From: Serripes groenlandicus
Lineage: Eukaryota; Mollusca; Bivalvia; Cardiida; Cardiidae
Assembly: GCA_031761405.1 (NCBI GenBank)
Contig: JASEVX010000006.1
Span: 28,229,533 to 28,293,532, forward strand
Reading direction: 5' to 3'
DNA length: 64,000 nucleotides
This document shows, one piece after another, positions 10,056-20,624 of this stretch. Position 1 is the first letter of the stretch. Each line of letters starts with the position of its first letter. The notes below the pieces were generated by a model, which had not been told where the DNA came from, made no database searches, and was given only the letters and a program-made list of their open reading frames with translations. The translations under genes were made by a program, and so were the position numbers.

Positions 10056-11990
10056 TTACCCTAAAATTCCGACATACAACAAACCTGCAGCAGACTCTTT
10101 AGAAAACATTTCTTGGCAACAAAATGGAAAATCTCTACAAATGAAAGGAAAGTTATTGAAATTAAACAGATGAAAACTCTTTTCCTTTTGTCATAATGTA
10201 TTCAAACGGCATCTGCTGGAGATGCTTCAAATATCTTGGAAAGGCTCAAATATTTCTTAAATAAAATGAAAAGGAAAAGTGTGTATTTTCTTAACAGTAT
10301 TGTATCAGACACTGCTGAATTTACATAATTTTGACCCAGTTACAGTTTGAGACTAGGGCAACAGTTTTAATTGACATCTGTTTTGATGTAAGGCTAACAT
10401 TAGACTCTTAAGTGTCATATACTAGATTTAATGACTACTTAAGCCATGTCACAAGAATATTGTCATTAGAGGAATTTGTTATAAGCTAAGAGTCAGACCA
10501 GCCGGCATCTACTCAGTCTGATCCGGATTTTCTCTCTTCGCAATAAACATCCCTGAAGCTTCTGGAAAATGTCTTCCTCTAACACATTCATACAAATTTT
10601 GAAAGCACACTGGCAAAAGGAGGAATTGCTCAATATGAGCAATTCTCCTTCTGCCACAATGTTTTTTTTTAACTCTTATCAATAAATATATACCTTCATT
10701 TATAGAGTGTTTTCCATAGTTTTCATCTACTGCAGATTTGTTGTAAATGGGAAAGGGTTACAAAAGAATCTAAATCTGACATTACACATGTGCAATTTGA
10801 TGGTAACTACCGGTAGTTATGCATCTAACCCTTGCCCACATACAAGTACAACAAACTTGCAGCAGACGACTTTGAAAATATTTAACAAATAGGATGTATG
10901 AATGTATTTTTTTTTCTTTAATTTGAGTTGAAAACATTGTTGTAAAACGGATAATTGCTTATTATGAGAATCAGTTTTGGTAAGACATGACTCAATTTCT
11001 AAATTATTGCTGACATAGCATCATATAAATGCTTCGAGCTGAATATTTGACAGCTGAATTAATTAATAAAAAAAATACCTAATTTTAGCCAAGTCAAGTA
11101 GAAAAGTGATCTTAATAACCTTTTCCCACACAAATTGTTAAGGTCAACCGCTTGGAAAGCGTCTCACAAGCAACAAAAGGAAGGGTTATATCTGATAAAT
11201 ATCAAGATATCTGGGGAAATCATTTTCAAACTAGATTGAAAACAAACGGAAACTGATCATTTTACCACAATGTTTCCAAAAAGTGTCTACCACAAAGGCA
11301 TTATTCTGAACCCAGGAAAGGACTTAATGTCATAACAAGGACAAATGGTACATGTGATAAGGTATAGAGGGCATTCTCTCTCCTCAGTTGTAAATATATT
11401 TGGGAAAGCAACAAACATTCCTAAAGATTTAAGATAATTTGTATATATACATTAATTATACTAAGGACAAATTTCAATGTCATATGTGACATTCAAAGGA
11501 TTTATATCATATAAAACTTGCTGTAATCCTTTTTTTTATTTTATTGTATGCAGGCAACTTTTAATGCATCAACAGTAGACAATCTGAAAAACATTATGAA
11601 TAATATAATTTTCCTATCTGCTGAAGTGGCATTATAAATCGTCTGTTTAGGAAAAATGTGTGAACTTCATTTCATTTTTTGCCAATGGCAAAACACAATA
11701 TTAATGTATTGTGTGAAAAGGTCATATTTTCAACACTCATCTTGCTGAAACTTAGGTAAATCGATTTAGTGTATATAACCTTTTCCCAATTGCAGATGCA
11801 TTTTGACGCATACATCTACAGCAGACAACTTTTGAAAACATTGTAGCAAAAGGAGAAATTGCGCATTATGAGCAATTTTTCAAATTGCCACAATGTAGCA
11901 GATGATTTTAGAGAACATTGTATATAGCAAAAGAAGAAATTGCTCCATTTGCCACAGTATTTTTTTTTTCTAATCATTCTATTATTGTCT
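10056..11990. mobile_element. Run of five decayed TTAA MITEs
   Basis: Approximate pieces: 10056-10247 (CATACAACAAACCTGCAGC), 10590-10760 (hairpin GAATTGCTCAATATGAGCAATTC, end AATGGGAAAGGGTTA), 10827-10985 (CCCACATACAAGTACAACAA, right half lost), 11114-11327 (end GGAAAGGACTTAA) and 11776-11990 (AACCTTTTCCCAATTGCAGA, right half replaced by a second AGAAGAAATTGCTCC). Between them, 10248-10589, 11328-11775 and 10986-11113 hold nothing recognisable apart from a CAGACCAGCC...CAGTCTGATCC repeat at 10495. Confidence 0.55.
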
Positions 11991-12130
11991 TTTCGTTAGA
12001 GGAACACATGTTTCACATGCCAATGGGTCAATTAGTGAAAGCATAACAGAGTACCGACACAAAGACCTAATATGATCCCTATGTATCAGTCTGCCACTTG
12101 TTGGCAACACAAAAATGTGAAAATTGGTAT

Positions 12131-12356
12131 TAACACAGTCACACATACAACAAATCTGCAGCAGACAACTTTATAAAGGTTTACTAAAAAATATGGACAA
12201 TCTACTTTATTGTAGGTAAAATTACTGAAAAAATTGAAAACTTTGTGGCAAATGGAGAAAATGCTTGTTTTGAGCAATTTCTCCTTTTGTCACAATGATT
12301 TCAAAAGTCGTCTGCTGCAGATTGTCAAAATGCATCTACAGGTGGGAATGGGTTAA
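12131..12356 (+). mobile_element. TTAA MITE, B-type
   Basis: TTAACACAGTCACACATACA at the left and CATCTACAGGTGGGAATGGG TTAA at the right, with hairpin TGCTTGTTTTGAGCAAT. Positions 12357-12854 hold no repeat of a known type; a 77-codon frame there has no recognisable domain. Confidence 0.75.
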
Positions 12357-12854
12357 CAGAGTCAAGCTAGGATTCACAATTCATCAAATTTCTGTGCTGG
12401 AAAGGTTATTTTTACATTAACCATTTAACCTTACTGTATTTGTTAAAAAGTGATCTGTTGCAGACTGATGAGGCAATGGCAATAAGTAGTGTGTATCTGA
12501 TAAACAGTTAAAACAGCAGGATCAAAGCTTTGGTTTTCAGTGGCGTTGTTGTGTGAAGTAACAACAACTATTAGCTACCAGAGATCAGTGACCTTGTTAT
12601 TATCATGTGACCTATTCACATCAGGTGCAGTTCACTCTTGTGGTAGCTGTGAGGTGTCACCACCATCCCCAGTCACACTTATCAACCTCTTATCAAAACT
12701 ACCCGATTATCTACCAAATATATATATATATATAAATCTAAGTCATTACCCGATGTGGTATTATTATAGCTGATTTGTCTGCAATTATCACATGACGATT
12801 GTACAAAGTAGATACATAGCAGAAAACACATTGAATGTCTCGTTTTTTCACAAT

Positions 12855-13055
12855 AATTTGAACTGTCACATCGAGGAGCATTTTGAAGCCTCTGCAGCAG
12901 GTCACGTTTAAAAAGATTGTGTCAAAAGCAGAAATGGCTCACAATGAGCCATTTCTAAAAATTGACACACTTTTTTTCAACTTTTTTCCAGTTTTTGACC
13001 TATATGATTTCCAAGACGTCTGCTGCAGATGTGTTGTAGTGTAGGAAAGTGTTAA
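12855..13055 (-). mobile_element. TTAA MITE with a variant central hairpin
   Basis: The hairpin AGAAATGGCTCACAATGAGCCATTTCT differs from the usual AAATTGC core but keeps perfect pairing, a compensated change. Right end TGTAGTGTAGGAAAGTGTTAA; left terminus eroded (ACATCGAGGAGCATTTTGAA). Confidence 0.7.
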
Positions 13056-13267
13056 CCAGTTCCCACTTATAGACGCTTTCTTACACCTCTGGAGCAGACG
13101 ACTTTATTCAATTAACATACTTACATTTACCAAAAAAATACATATCTTTTCCAAGATGTGATCATTGCAAATTTGTTTAGTCATCATTACCAAATGTGGT
13201 TTATACAGTTGGCTTTATCTGTCATCCTTAGTGTTGTCATTTAGTCTGCTCAACAGTATATTTATAT

Positions 13268-13487
13268 TTATTGGGTTTTTTACCCCGCTTTCAACATTGT
13301 TTTAGTTATTTCAAGGCGACAATTCACTTATTCATGTTCCCTGGGTAAACAAACCAGTACTAGGCTAGAAAATGTGCCTTGCTCAAGGGCACTTCGCCAT
13401 GACCGTAGTGCAGCGACTGGGGATCAAACCAGGGACACCCGGTTTCGAAATCCCCAATGCTTAACCACTCAACCACAGCGGATTCCA
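13268..13487 (-). mobile_element. SINE-1 (tRNA-derived retroposon)
   Basis: Read on the minus strand it opens GAATCCGCTGTGGTTGAGTG GTTAAGC, an A-box-like segment, with a B-box-like GGTTTGATCCCC about 35 bp on, then GGGAACATGAATAAGTGAAT and the tail AAAGCGGGGTAAAAAACCC. This is the layout of a pol III-transcribed SINE with a conserved molluscan tail. It is not a tRNA gene: the cloverleaf is incomplete. Confidence 0.8.
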
Positions 13488-13688
13488 GTCTGCTCAACAT
13501 GAAAAATACCTCATAATTATGATGAGTTAATTATTTACCTAATATAATATGCTCTAAGGGGCACCTGCTTTGAAAACATACCAAGAATATATCTGTAACA
13601 TCTTGGATTATTGAGAAAGTAATTAAAAGATTTAAGATTTTGTCCCTTAACCTGTCTATAGGACTTCTATCTTGCCTGTGTTACTTCA

Positions 13689-13948
13689 TTAACCCTTTCA
13701 TTAAACTCATGTACAGACGTTTTTTTGATGCTTCTGAAGAAGATGACATTTGAGAACATGGGGCAAAAGGAGAATATACTCATAATATCTCAAATATCTA
13801 CTTATGCAACAGTTTTTTCAACTGTTTTTAATAATTAAACTCTCTAAGTGAAAGCATATCAATCAGACAGACAGACAGACAGCAGAGAAGTAGTCCCTAA
13901 GTGTCTCCCAGTGCCAAGACACTTAGCCTGTATAGGTGGAAGGGTTAA
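13689..13948. mobile_element. Decayed TTAA MITE
   Basis: TTAACCCTTTCATTAAACTC to TAGGTGGAAGGGTTAA. It contains a short (CAGA)n tract at 13866-13882 and remnants GGGGCAAAAGGAGAATATAC. Confidence 0.6.
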
Positions 13949-13960
13949 ATAGTAGTTTTG

Positions 13961-14190
13961 TTAACCCTTTCCCTCATACGACAATTCTGCAGCAAACGAC
14001 TTTGAACGTATTTTGTCAAAACATGGAAAATCTCCATAATTGAATGGATAATCTATGACAAAAAGTGGAAAACATTGTGGCAAAAGGAGAAATTGCACGT
14101 TTTGTGCAATTTCTTCTTTTGTCACTATGTTTTCAAAACGCCGTCTGCTGCAGAGGCGTCAGAAAGCGTCTATATGAGGGAAAGGGTTAA
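13961..14190 (+). mobile_element. Full-length 230-bp TTAA hairpin MITE
   Basis: One of the cleanest A-type copies. Exact TTAA at both ends, hairpin AAATTGCACGTTTTGTGCAATTT at 14089-14111, and arms AAAACATTGTGGCAAAAGG / TTCTTTTGTCACTATGTTTT. It starts 12 bp after the previous element ends. Confidence 0.95.
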
Positions 14191-14385
14191 TGTAAGGTAA
14201 ATCTAGCAGCAAGTAAGCTGATGTTATCCTTGTTGATTCAAATTGAATTCAGGAAAGTCACACTGTGAAATGACACACTTGGAAGTTTAGTATGCATTAA
14301 ATTTTCATTTTAATTGAAAACTTTATTGTTTCAGAATACTTCTTACTTGATGACAGAGCTAAAAACCCAATTTGTAGTTTTCACT

Positions 14386-14527
14386 CTCTTTCATTTAAGA
14401 ATAACAATACAATCTGCTGCAGACATCTTTGAATACATCAAGGCAAAAATATGGAAAATCTCATGAGCTGAATTTCATAGTCTGCTGCAGGTCCATCAAA
14501 ATATGTCTGCAAGTGGGAAAGGGTTAA
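14386..14527 (+). mobile_element. TTAA MITE lacking the central hairpin
   Basis: CAATCTGCTGCAGACATCTT and ATATGGAAAATCTCATGAGC join directly to GTCTGCTGCAGGTCCATCAA; the end GTGGGAAAGGGTTAA is intact. Confidence 0.65.
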
Positions 14528-14611
14528 ACTTCAAATCTAGGTCAACTAATGACAAGATGACTTCTTGATTAGGCATAATTAATCCTTTCTTAGTAGTAAC
14601 AGTATAATGTT

Positions 14612-15000
14612 CATCCTTTCCCTCATACAGACAACTGTTGACAAATTTAGATCATGGAATTTTTGAAAATGAAGTCAAAATATATGGAAAAATATATAAT
14701 AGTATAAAGTCTTCACACAGTCAAAATTCTACTGTCTCATGAACCCCCCCAAAAATACTTGCACTCATTCCAGGATTTTTGCTATGTTGTAAGTACTTTA
14801 GAAAGAGATTAAATAACATTTAAAGAAAGTTATTATTAAGAAAACTGCCCCAGAACAAGACATTATAGATATAATTAAATATGATTGGAAAAGGAGAAAA
14901 CATTCAAGTTTGAGCATTTTCTCTTTTTCCAACAATCCTTTCAAAAGTTATCTACTGAAGATGTATCAAAATTCATAGATAAGTATCTAATAGATGCTTA
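14612..15000. mobile_element. Decayed TTAA MITE upstream of the receptor gene
   Basis: CATCCTTTCCCTCATACAGA at 14612 and the hairpin remnant GGAAAAGGAGAAAACATTCA ... GAGCATTTTCTCTTTTTCC at 14888-14930, then TATCTACTGAAGATGTATCA. The element ends roughly 65 bp before the splice acceptor of the receptor gene. Confidence 0.5.
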
Positions 15001-15064
15001 CAACACTGTTGTGTATGATAAAGATCTTGTTTTACCTGTAATTAAATGTACATTATCTTGTTAC

Positions 15065-15208
15065 AGGTGATGCACCCTTTGACAATGTGGGTTCACCTCT
15101 AGAGAACAAGCAGCTGGCAGCCAGGTGGGAGCTTCAAGTTGTGACGACCACGAAATAGAAGGATCTGTCAGTGCTGCCAGTTCTGTTGCCAGCTGCTGAG
15201 TTGTCAAC
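15065..15208 (+). other. Splice acceptor and 5' untranslated part of the receptor exon
   Basis: TGTACATTATCTTGTTACAG ends at 15066, a pyrimidine-rich acceptor, and GTGATGCACCC begins the exon. The 142 bases to the ATG at 15209 contain stops in frame with it (for example TGA and TAG), so they are leader. At least one upstream non-coding exon must exist; I could not place it. Confidence 0.55.
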
Positions 15209-18106
15209 ATGAAAACCACAACCTTTGTCGTCATAGTGACCATCATCCTAACACTGACGAAGCATGAGGTTTCTACTCTTGCATGTCCAACATTGTGTGC
15301 ATGCGGGGCGGAGAAAAACGAAGATCATGTGAAGTGCGCAGATGAAGGCTTAACGGAGGTTCCAAATGGGTTACCAACCAACGCTACCTTACTCGATCTC
15401 CATGGAAACAGGATATCTAGTCTTACCAATGTCTTTCATAATTTCACAGAAGTGCAAATATTGGATTTAAGCTTTAATAATATTTATGAACTGAGAGCAG
15501 AGGATTTTATGTATATGAGCAATCTACGCCAGCTAAACCTCCAGGGTAATCAAATTGGAAATCTATCGGAGAATGTTTTCCAAAACGTACTACAATTAGA
15601 AATATTGAATTTGGCCAATAATTCATTAGCATCGATACATAGTGCAATATTTCTTGATTTAAATCACCTCTATTCACTAAATTTGAGTGGAAACATAATT
15701 ATAGATTTACAAGCAAGGATGTTTTTATTTCCTGAAAATTTATCCATCCTTGATCTCAGCCATAATCAAATCAGGGAATTGTCAAACTCTATGTTCCAAA
15801 ATCTGAATCAGCTACAGGTTATAAACCTCAAGCATAATTCAATTAAAGTATTAGATGGAGAAACATTTCCGGAGTACAACAACTTAACCAAATTGGACAT
15901 TTCAGAAAACAGTGTAACAACGGTTGTGTCTAATATGTCATTCTCTGGGATTCTAGAGATAGATTTAAGCTCAAACAACATAGGTGAAGTCTCAGATATG
16001 GACTTGGATCAGTTTACGAGTCTAGTCAAATTCACCTTGGACAGAAACCCTCTAGTCGCAATTAACGTTCCAGTATTCTCAAAGCTGCACAGTTTACAAT
16101 ATTTATCACTCTCCCACATGCCAAAGCTTAATTATTTGTCTAGATCAACATTCGAGGGTTTGACAAATTTAACGATGTTAAATCTAAGTTATAATACACA
16201 CATGTCTTTCATACACAAGGAATTGTTTGGACCTGCACCTCATATCAGCATTATAGACCTCAGCTTTAGTAATATTTCAAGGCTACACAAGGAATCATTT
16301 CAATCCAATAACCAGCTGTCCGAGCTACATTTAACAGGAAATAACTTTACATGTGACTGTGGGATTGCATGGATGTTAGAGGAAATTGAAAACGTGAGTA
16401 GCAGTCTAGTAAACAGGGAATTTTTAGACTGTGTCATGCCTGATACACAGGAAGTCTTACCCATGATGGAGCTTGACGCAGAAGATTTGTCCTGCGGCAA
16501 TGTGAAAATCCTCAATCATTCAGGTGATAGTGCTTTCAAAATCGGAGCACCGGCTCTACTCAAATGTGAAGCAGAAGATTCACCTAACCTGGAAATTGTG
16601 TGGATAACTCCGCGTAAACAAGTGTTTAAATACCATGATTTTCACCGATATGCAATACTGGATTACCTCCCTGTTAATAGTTCCCTTGCTCATTTGATAT
16701 ATCATAATACAAATGGGCTAGGCGAACAGCCATCCTATTATTCGATCAGCGAAACAGATCCCAATAGAATAGCCTTACTAGAAGATGGTTCCCTGTACAT
16801 AGACTTTGTTTTGCGATCGGATGCAGGCCCTTATACGTGCATATCAAGAAATCCTCAAAATTCTAGTCAAGTTGTTATAAATGTTACTCTGGATTATGCT
16901 ATTGTTCAATATACTTATCTTTGGAGTTTAGTGGTTGGGTTCGGTTGCGCTGCCTCCTTCTTTGTGCTAAATTTAACATATTCATTAATCCTCGCCGGAA
17001 TACGCCGCTGCATCAGTCAGCGAAGGAGGGAACGTATTACAAAGATTATAGAAAGCATGGACCAATACAAGACGCAGCGACTGAACAGAATTAAAGAAAA
17101 TTATCACCACCAAGTAGGTAGAATACGGGATCAGTATCACTTCCAGCTTGGCCGTCTCCGCGAGCATCATCAGAGTCAAATGGGCCGCATGGGTAGGATG
17201 CGCGAGGGCGCTTCACATAAAGTTGATAAACTAAAGGACAACTACAATGGCCAACTGGGACGGCTGAAAGACTACAGTTCTGATCAACTGACCCAGATCA
17301 GAGAGGGTTATAATAATCAAATAGACAAAATAAAAGATTATGGTAGCGACAAGATGGACAGGATCCACGAGAAATACAAGATGAAACAGAAGCACGTTAT
17401 TCGATTACTTGAATTGATGCATTTCGATACTTGTAGAACGGTGTTTGATAGCGAGTGCGTCAGAACCGAGTCGATGATTCTACAATCGGATATTTTCAAT
17501 ACCGATATTCCAATCCACCCACCCATCGATTCCGTCAGTGTTAGTGATTCTGAATATATGACGGCTTCGAGTTCGGAGTCATCAAAGTACAATAGCCGAG
17601 TGAATATAGACAAAACAGAACAATCCGACCCTACGTCAGTCCATCCGTATCTTTCTGACAGTGAAAATGATCAAAGTGATATAACTGACAGTGATCCAGT
17701 AAGAGATCCTTTAGGTGAAAGTATAAATCACAATACTTCTACAGCACAGAGTGATGAATCAGAAACTAACCAAGCAACAACAGGTCAAACACATAACATG
17801 AAACTTAGCTCAAGTCGGAAACACAAGAAAAGCAAAGTTTTAGATCCCGAAGAACTTTCAAAACATTTTAATGAATTGCTACTAGGTGAACTGGATGCCA
17901 ATTCCATGAATAATGAAGCCGATTGGGCGATAAATAGTAACGAAGACCAATTACGTCCACTGCTAGTAAGGAGCCATGATGAAGCAGCCATGAGCATAGA
18001 TGAGGATACAAGACAGGGGCCCTTACATGGTCGAGGTGCTGATTTGTCACATGTTGTTGATATGCCAACAGTCAGTGTTGACAATATAAGAGAAACTGTT
18101 GTATAA
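15209..18106 (+). CDS. LRR-Ig transmembrane receptor with cytoplasmic 11-mer repeats
   Basis: Single-exon reading frame of 965 residues. Residues 1-25 form a signal peptide with hydrophobic core FVVIVTIILTL. A CPTLCAC...C cap (Cys 26, 30, 32, 43) opens the leucine-rich repeats, about 14 units of the LxxLxLxxNxI type at 55-378. A C-terminal cap has Cys 382, 384, 408 and 429. An Ig domain follows with Cys453, Trp465 and the SDAGPYTC motif ending at Cys544; the 91-residue Cys spacing is long for an Ig fold. The transmembrane helix is about 570-598. The cytoplasmic part begins RRCISQRRRER and has roughly ten 11-residue repeats (616-728), then a Ser/Asp-rich tail with a basic SSRKHKKSK patch. The layout resembles neuronal LRR-Ig adhesion receptors (LRIG, AMIGO, Kekkon groups), but I cannot assign an orthologue. 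The ATG sits directly before the signal peptide. It probably acts at the plasma membrane in cell recognition or signalling. Confidence 0.95.
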   Translation: MKTTTFVVIVTIILTLTKHEVSTLACPTLCACGAEKNEDHVKCADEGLTEVPNGLPTNATLLDLHGNRISSLTNVFHNFTEVQILDLSFNNIYELRAEDFMYMSNLRQLNLQGNQIGNLSENVFQNVLQLEILNLANNSLASIHSAIFLDLNHLYSLNLSGNIIIDLQARMFLFPENLSILDLSHNQIRELSNSMFQNLNQLQVINLKHNSIKVLDGETFPEYNNLTKLDISENSVTTVVSNMSFSGILEIDLSSNNIGEVSDMDLDQFTSLVKFTLDRNPLVAINVPVFSKLHSLQYLSLSHMPKLNYLSRSTFEGLTNLTMLNLSYNTHMSFIHKELFGPAPHISIIDLSFSNISRLHKESFQSNNQLSELHLTGNNFTCDCGIAWMLEEIENVSSSLVNREFLDCVMPDTQEVLPMMELDAEDLSCGNVKILNHSGDSAFKIGAPALLKCEAEDSPNLEIVWITPRKQVFKYHDFHRYAILDYLPVNSSLAHLIYHNTNGLGEQPSYYSISETDPNRIALLEDGSLYIDFVLRSDAGPYTCISRNPQNSSQVVINVTLDYAIVQYTYLWSLVVGFGCAASFFVLNLTYSLILAGIRRCISQRRRERITKIIESMDQYKTQRLNRIKENYHHQVGRIRDQYHFQLGRLREHHQSQMGRMGRMREGASHKVDKLKDNYNGQLGRLKDYSSDQLTQIREGYNNQIDKIKDYGSDKMDRIHEKYKMKQKHVIRLLELMHFDTCRTVFDSECVRTESMILQSDIFNTDIPIHPPIDSVSVSDSEYMTASSSESSKYNSRVNIDKTEQSDPTSVHPYLSDSENDQSDITDSDPVRDPLGESINHNTSTAQSDESETNQATTGQTHNMKLSSSRKHKKSKVLDPEELSKHFNELLLGELDANSMNNEADWAINSNEDQLRPLLVRSHDEAAMSIDEDTRQGPLHGRGADLSHVVDMPTVSVDNIRETVV

Positions 18107-18124
18107 ATTTAATTTATTATTTTC

Positions 18125-18315
18125 TTACCCTTTCTCACATACAGTAAATCTGCAACAGACAACTTGTAAAACATCTAGTCTTACCTAGTGGGTAAAAAAA
18201 GGAGAAAGATCAATTTCTCCTTTTGCCACAATGCTTTCATAAGTTGTCTGATACAGAAGTGTAAAAGTCGTCAGCAGCTGGGGAAAGGGATCGTCTGTAG
18301 GTGGAAAAGGGTTAA
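18125..18315 (+). mobile_element. TTAA MITE just after the receptor stop codon
   Basis: TTACCCTTTCTCACATACAG starts 19 bp after the stop, and GGTGGAAAAGGGTTAA ends it. The hairpin is shortened (AAAGATCAATTTCTCCTTTT). It probably forms part of the 3' untranslated region or lies directly beside it; no AATAAA was seen before it. Confidence 0.65.
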
Positions 18316-18440
18316 CTTTTTCCCGTAATACCAAAAAACCTTTTACACTTCTGCAGCAGACAACTTTATGAGGAGAGTAGAAATTGCTCAACATGAGCAA
18401 TATCTCTTCTTTCCAAAAATATTTTCTACTCTGCATGTAG
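18312..18440. mobile_element. Decayed TTAA MITE sharing its TTAA with the previous copy
   Basis: TTAACTTTTTCCCGTAATAC, CTTCTGCAGCAGACAACTTT and hairpin GAAATTGCTCAACATGAGCAATATC; right terminus lost. Positions 18441-18594 hold nothing recognisable. Confidence 0.55.
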
Positions 18441-18594
18441 CAAAATTATACTTTTACTTCTTGACTCAAAACATCCCAAGAAAACAATAGAAAATCAGAA
18501 TTTATGAATGTTGTATATAGTCTTAAAATGTTTTAATTAATATGTATATAATTATAAAAAGTTAAATGACAAATAATGCTAACTTTTTTCTCAT

Positions 18595-18765
18595 CAAGAA
18601 AACTTCAAATGCCTCATCAGCAGAAACCTATCAGTAAATATTGATGGAAAAGGAGAAATTGCTCATTCTCCTCATTTCGTGACGTTTCAAATTGTTTTCC
18701 TATTTGCTCGAAAATGTAATATCAATGTCATCTGCTGCAAATTGTTGTATGTTGGAAAGGGTTAA
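18595..18765 (-). mobile_element. Decayed TTAA MITE abutting a young copy
   Basis: GTCATCTGCTGCAAATTGTT and TGTTGGAAAGGGTTAA define its right end; the TTAA at 18762-18765 is also the left end of the next element. Confidence 0.6.
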
Positions 18766-18991
18766 CCCTTTCCCTCATACGACAATTCTTCAGCAGACGA
18801 CTTTGGACATATTTTGTCAAAATATAGAAAATCTCTATAATTGAATGGATAACCTATGAGGAAAAGTGGAAAACATTGTGTCAAAAGGAGAAATTGCTCG
18901 TTTTGAGCAATTTCTTCTTTTGCCACTTTGTTTTCAAAAAGTCATCTGCTGCAGAGGCGTCAGAAAGCGTCTATATGAGGGAAAGGGTTAA
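18762..18991 (+). mobile_element. Full-length 230-bp TTAA hairpin MITE
   Basis: Complete A-type copy with hairpin AAATTGCTCGTTTTGAGCAATTT and exact terminal TTAA at both ends. Its left TTAA belongs to the neighbouring older copy, as expected if it inserted at that copy's end. Confidence 0.95.
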
Positions 18992-19125
18992 CCTGATCCA
19001 GCAACGATCAATCAACAAAGCTGCAGCAGCTCTCAGAGGACTAGATAGGAAGGTTCCTATCTGCATGATATATAGAACAAAACCCATATACCGGTATATA
19101 TGTCGGATATTTTTTAAAAATCATC

Positions 19126-19166
19126 TCACCAAGACGATTCTTTGAGTGAACAAAACATAGGGTTAA
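19126..19166. repeat. Right half of a CCTATGTTGTGGGTACTC hairpin
   Basis: ACGATTCTTTGAGTG...ACAAAACATAGGG matches the right arm only. It runs straight into a TTAA MITE, which may have removed or displaced the rest. Confidence 0.55.
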
Positions 19167-19608
19167 CCCTTTCCCTCATACAACAATTCTGCAGCAGACG
19201 ACTTTGAACGTATTTTGTCAAAAAATAGAAAATCTCTATAATTGAATGGATAACCTATGACTAAAAGTGGAAAACATTGTGGCAAAAGGAGAAATTGCTC
19301 GTTTTGAACAATTTCTTCTTTTATCACTATGTTTTCAAAAAGCTGTCTGCTGTAGAGGCGTCAGAAAGCGTCTATATGAGGGAAAGGGCACAAAATTATG
19401 CAGCAGATGACTTGGAAATTATCAGGTCCAAACAAAACATATAAAATCTCTATAAATGATAGTATGATTATTGAATATAGTTGAAATCATTGTGGTGGCA
19501 ACTTGACAAATTGCTCATTATGAGCGATTTCTCCTTTTGCCACAATGATTTCAAAAGTCGTCTTCTGCAGAGGTTTCAGAAAGCGTCTATATGTCGAAAA
19601 GGGTTTAA
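19163..19608 (+). mobile_element. Two TTAA MITEs fused head to tail
   Basis: An A-type copy runs from TTAACCCTTTCCCTCATACA (19163) to GAGGGAAAGGG (about 19389) and is followed without a TTAA by ACAAAATTATGCAGCAGATG, the inner left end of a B-type copy. That copy ends CGAAAAGGGTTTAA. Both lie in the same orientation; the junction has lost one terminus. Confidence 0.8.
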
Positions 19609-19779
19609 GTGTCAAATAAGGATTTGGGAATGTGAAATACTAGGCTGGACTTGCTACATTTACCCAAAGGCAGTTAATATTCTACACTCGGAAATATATG
19701 CCAATCCCCAGACTACTAGAAAAGGAGGAGTCAACTCGTCGTCTTTTCCCAACGATATCTCGCTTATGTCTCAAATCAA

Positions 19780-19875
19780 CTCCTATATTGTACGTATTCA
19801 AAAGAATCATCTCAATGAGACGATTCTTTTGAGTACCCACAACATAGGGTTTGAGGGTCAAATAAGGATTTAAGG
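19780..19875. repeat. CCTATGTTGTGGGTACTC hairpin repeat
   Basis: Arms TCCTATATTGTACGTATTC / GAGTACCCACAACATAGGG close on AATCATCTCAATGAGACGATT. TTTGAGGGTCAAATAAGGAT follows, and its complement lies left of other copies, so the full element is a hairpin of about 130 bp. Confidence 0.85.
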
Positions 19876-19972
19876 ATGTGAAATAATCTTCTTATATATA
19901 GAGCTCTGAATTCAACTTTCCACTTTCTCTCTTTATTCTATCTGAACCATTCTCTTGTAATCAGGCAATTAT

Positions 19973-20161
19973 TTTACCCTCTCCCTTATGCAGACCAATT
20001 TTACGCAACTATGTCAGTTGCTTTTGAAATCCTTATGGCAAAAGGGGCTCCATTTGCCTTGATGTTTTCAACTCTTATTTCATACGTAAATTTTCCATAT
20101 TATTGTTGCGATGTTTTCAAAGTCGTTTGCTGCAGATTTGATGTATGTGGGAAAGGGTTAA
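19973..20161 (-). mobile_element. TTAA MITE, B-type, worn
   Basis: TTTTACCCTCTCCCTTATGC to TGTATGTGGGAAAGGGTTAA; the hairpin is reduced to GGCAAAAGGGGCTCCATTTG. Confidence 0.65.
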
Positions 20162-20235
20162 AGAGAAAAATAACTATATATATATCTTCTTTTTTCAATC
20201 TATTTTTGTGCACACCCATTTGCTTTCTATTTTAA

Positions 20236-20447
20236 TTAACCCTTTCCCACATATAGACGCTTTCTGAAGCCTTTGCAGAAGACGACTTTTGAAAACGTTG
20301 TGACAACATGAGCAATTTCTCCTTTTGCCACAATGTTTTCAACTTTTGTCAGTAATTATACCTTTATTTATAGAGATAATCAGTGTTGTTGTCAAGATGT
20401 TTTCAAAGTCGTCTGCTGTGAATTTGTTGTATGTGGGAAAGGGTTAA
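20236..20447 (-). mobile_element. TTAA MITE, B-type
   Basis: TTAACCCTTTCCCACATATA and GTATGTGGGAAAGGGTTAA are intact. GTTGTGACAACATGAGCAAT shows that the left hairpin arm is deleted. Confidence 0.85.
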
Positions 20448-20624
20448 GATTGTGACATCATCAAAATAATTAAACATCATTGTTTTTATTAATTGTTTTT
20501 TCCTGTCCCTACTAATACAGATAACTCCTGATGTTTCTTCAACTTAAAAACATTGAGGGAAAATAAGAAATTCTGTTTCAAATCTAATATTTAAGATTTT
20601 ACTGTTGCGTGTTTCTTAATTGCC

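Noticed and set aside
12718..12735. (TA)n tract as a regulatory element
   Set aside because: A short simple repeat with no supporting context; similar tracts occur at 27938 and 62490.
514..19390. Similarity of TTAACCCTTTCCC termini to the telomeric CCCTAA repeat
   Set aside because: Only a few bases match and no tandem CCCTAA array exists; TTAACCC is better explained as target plus transposon end.
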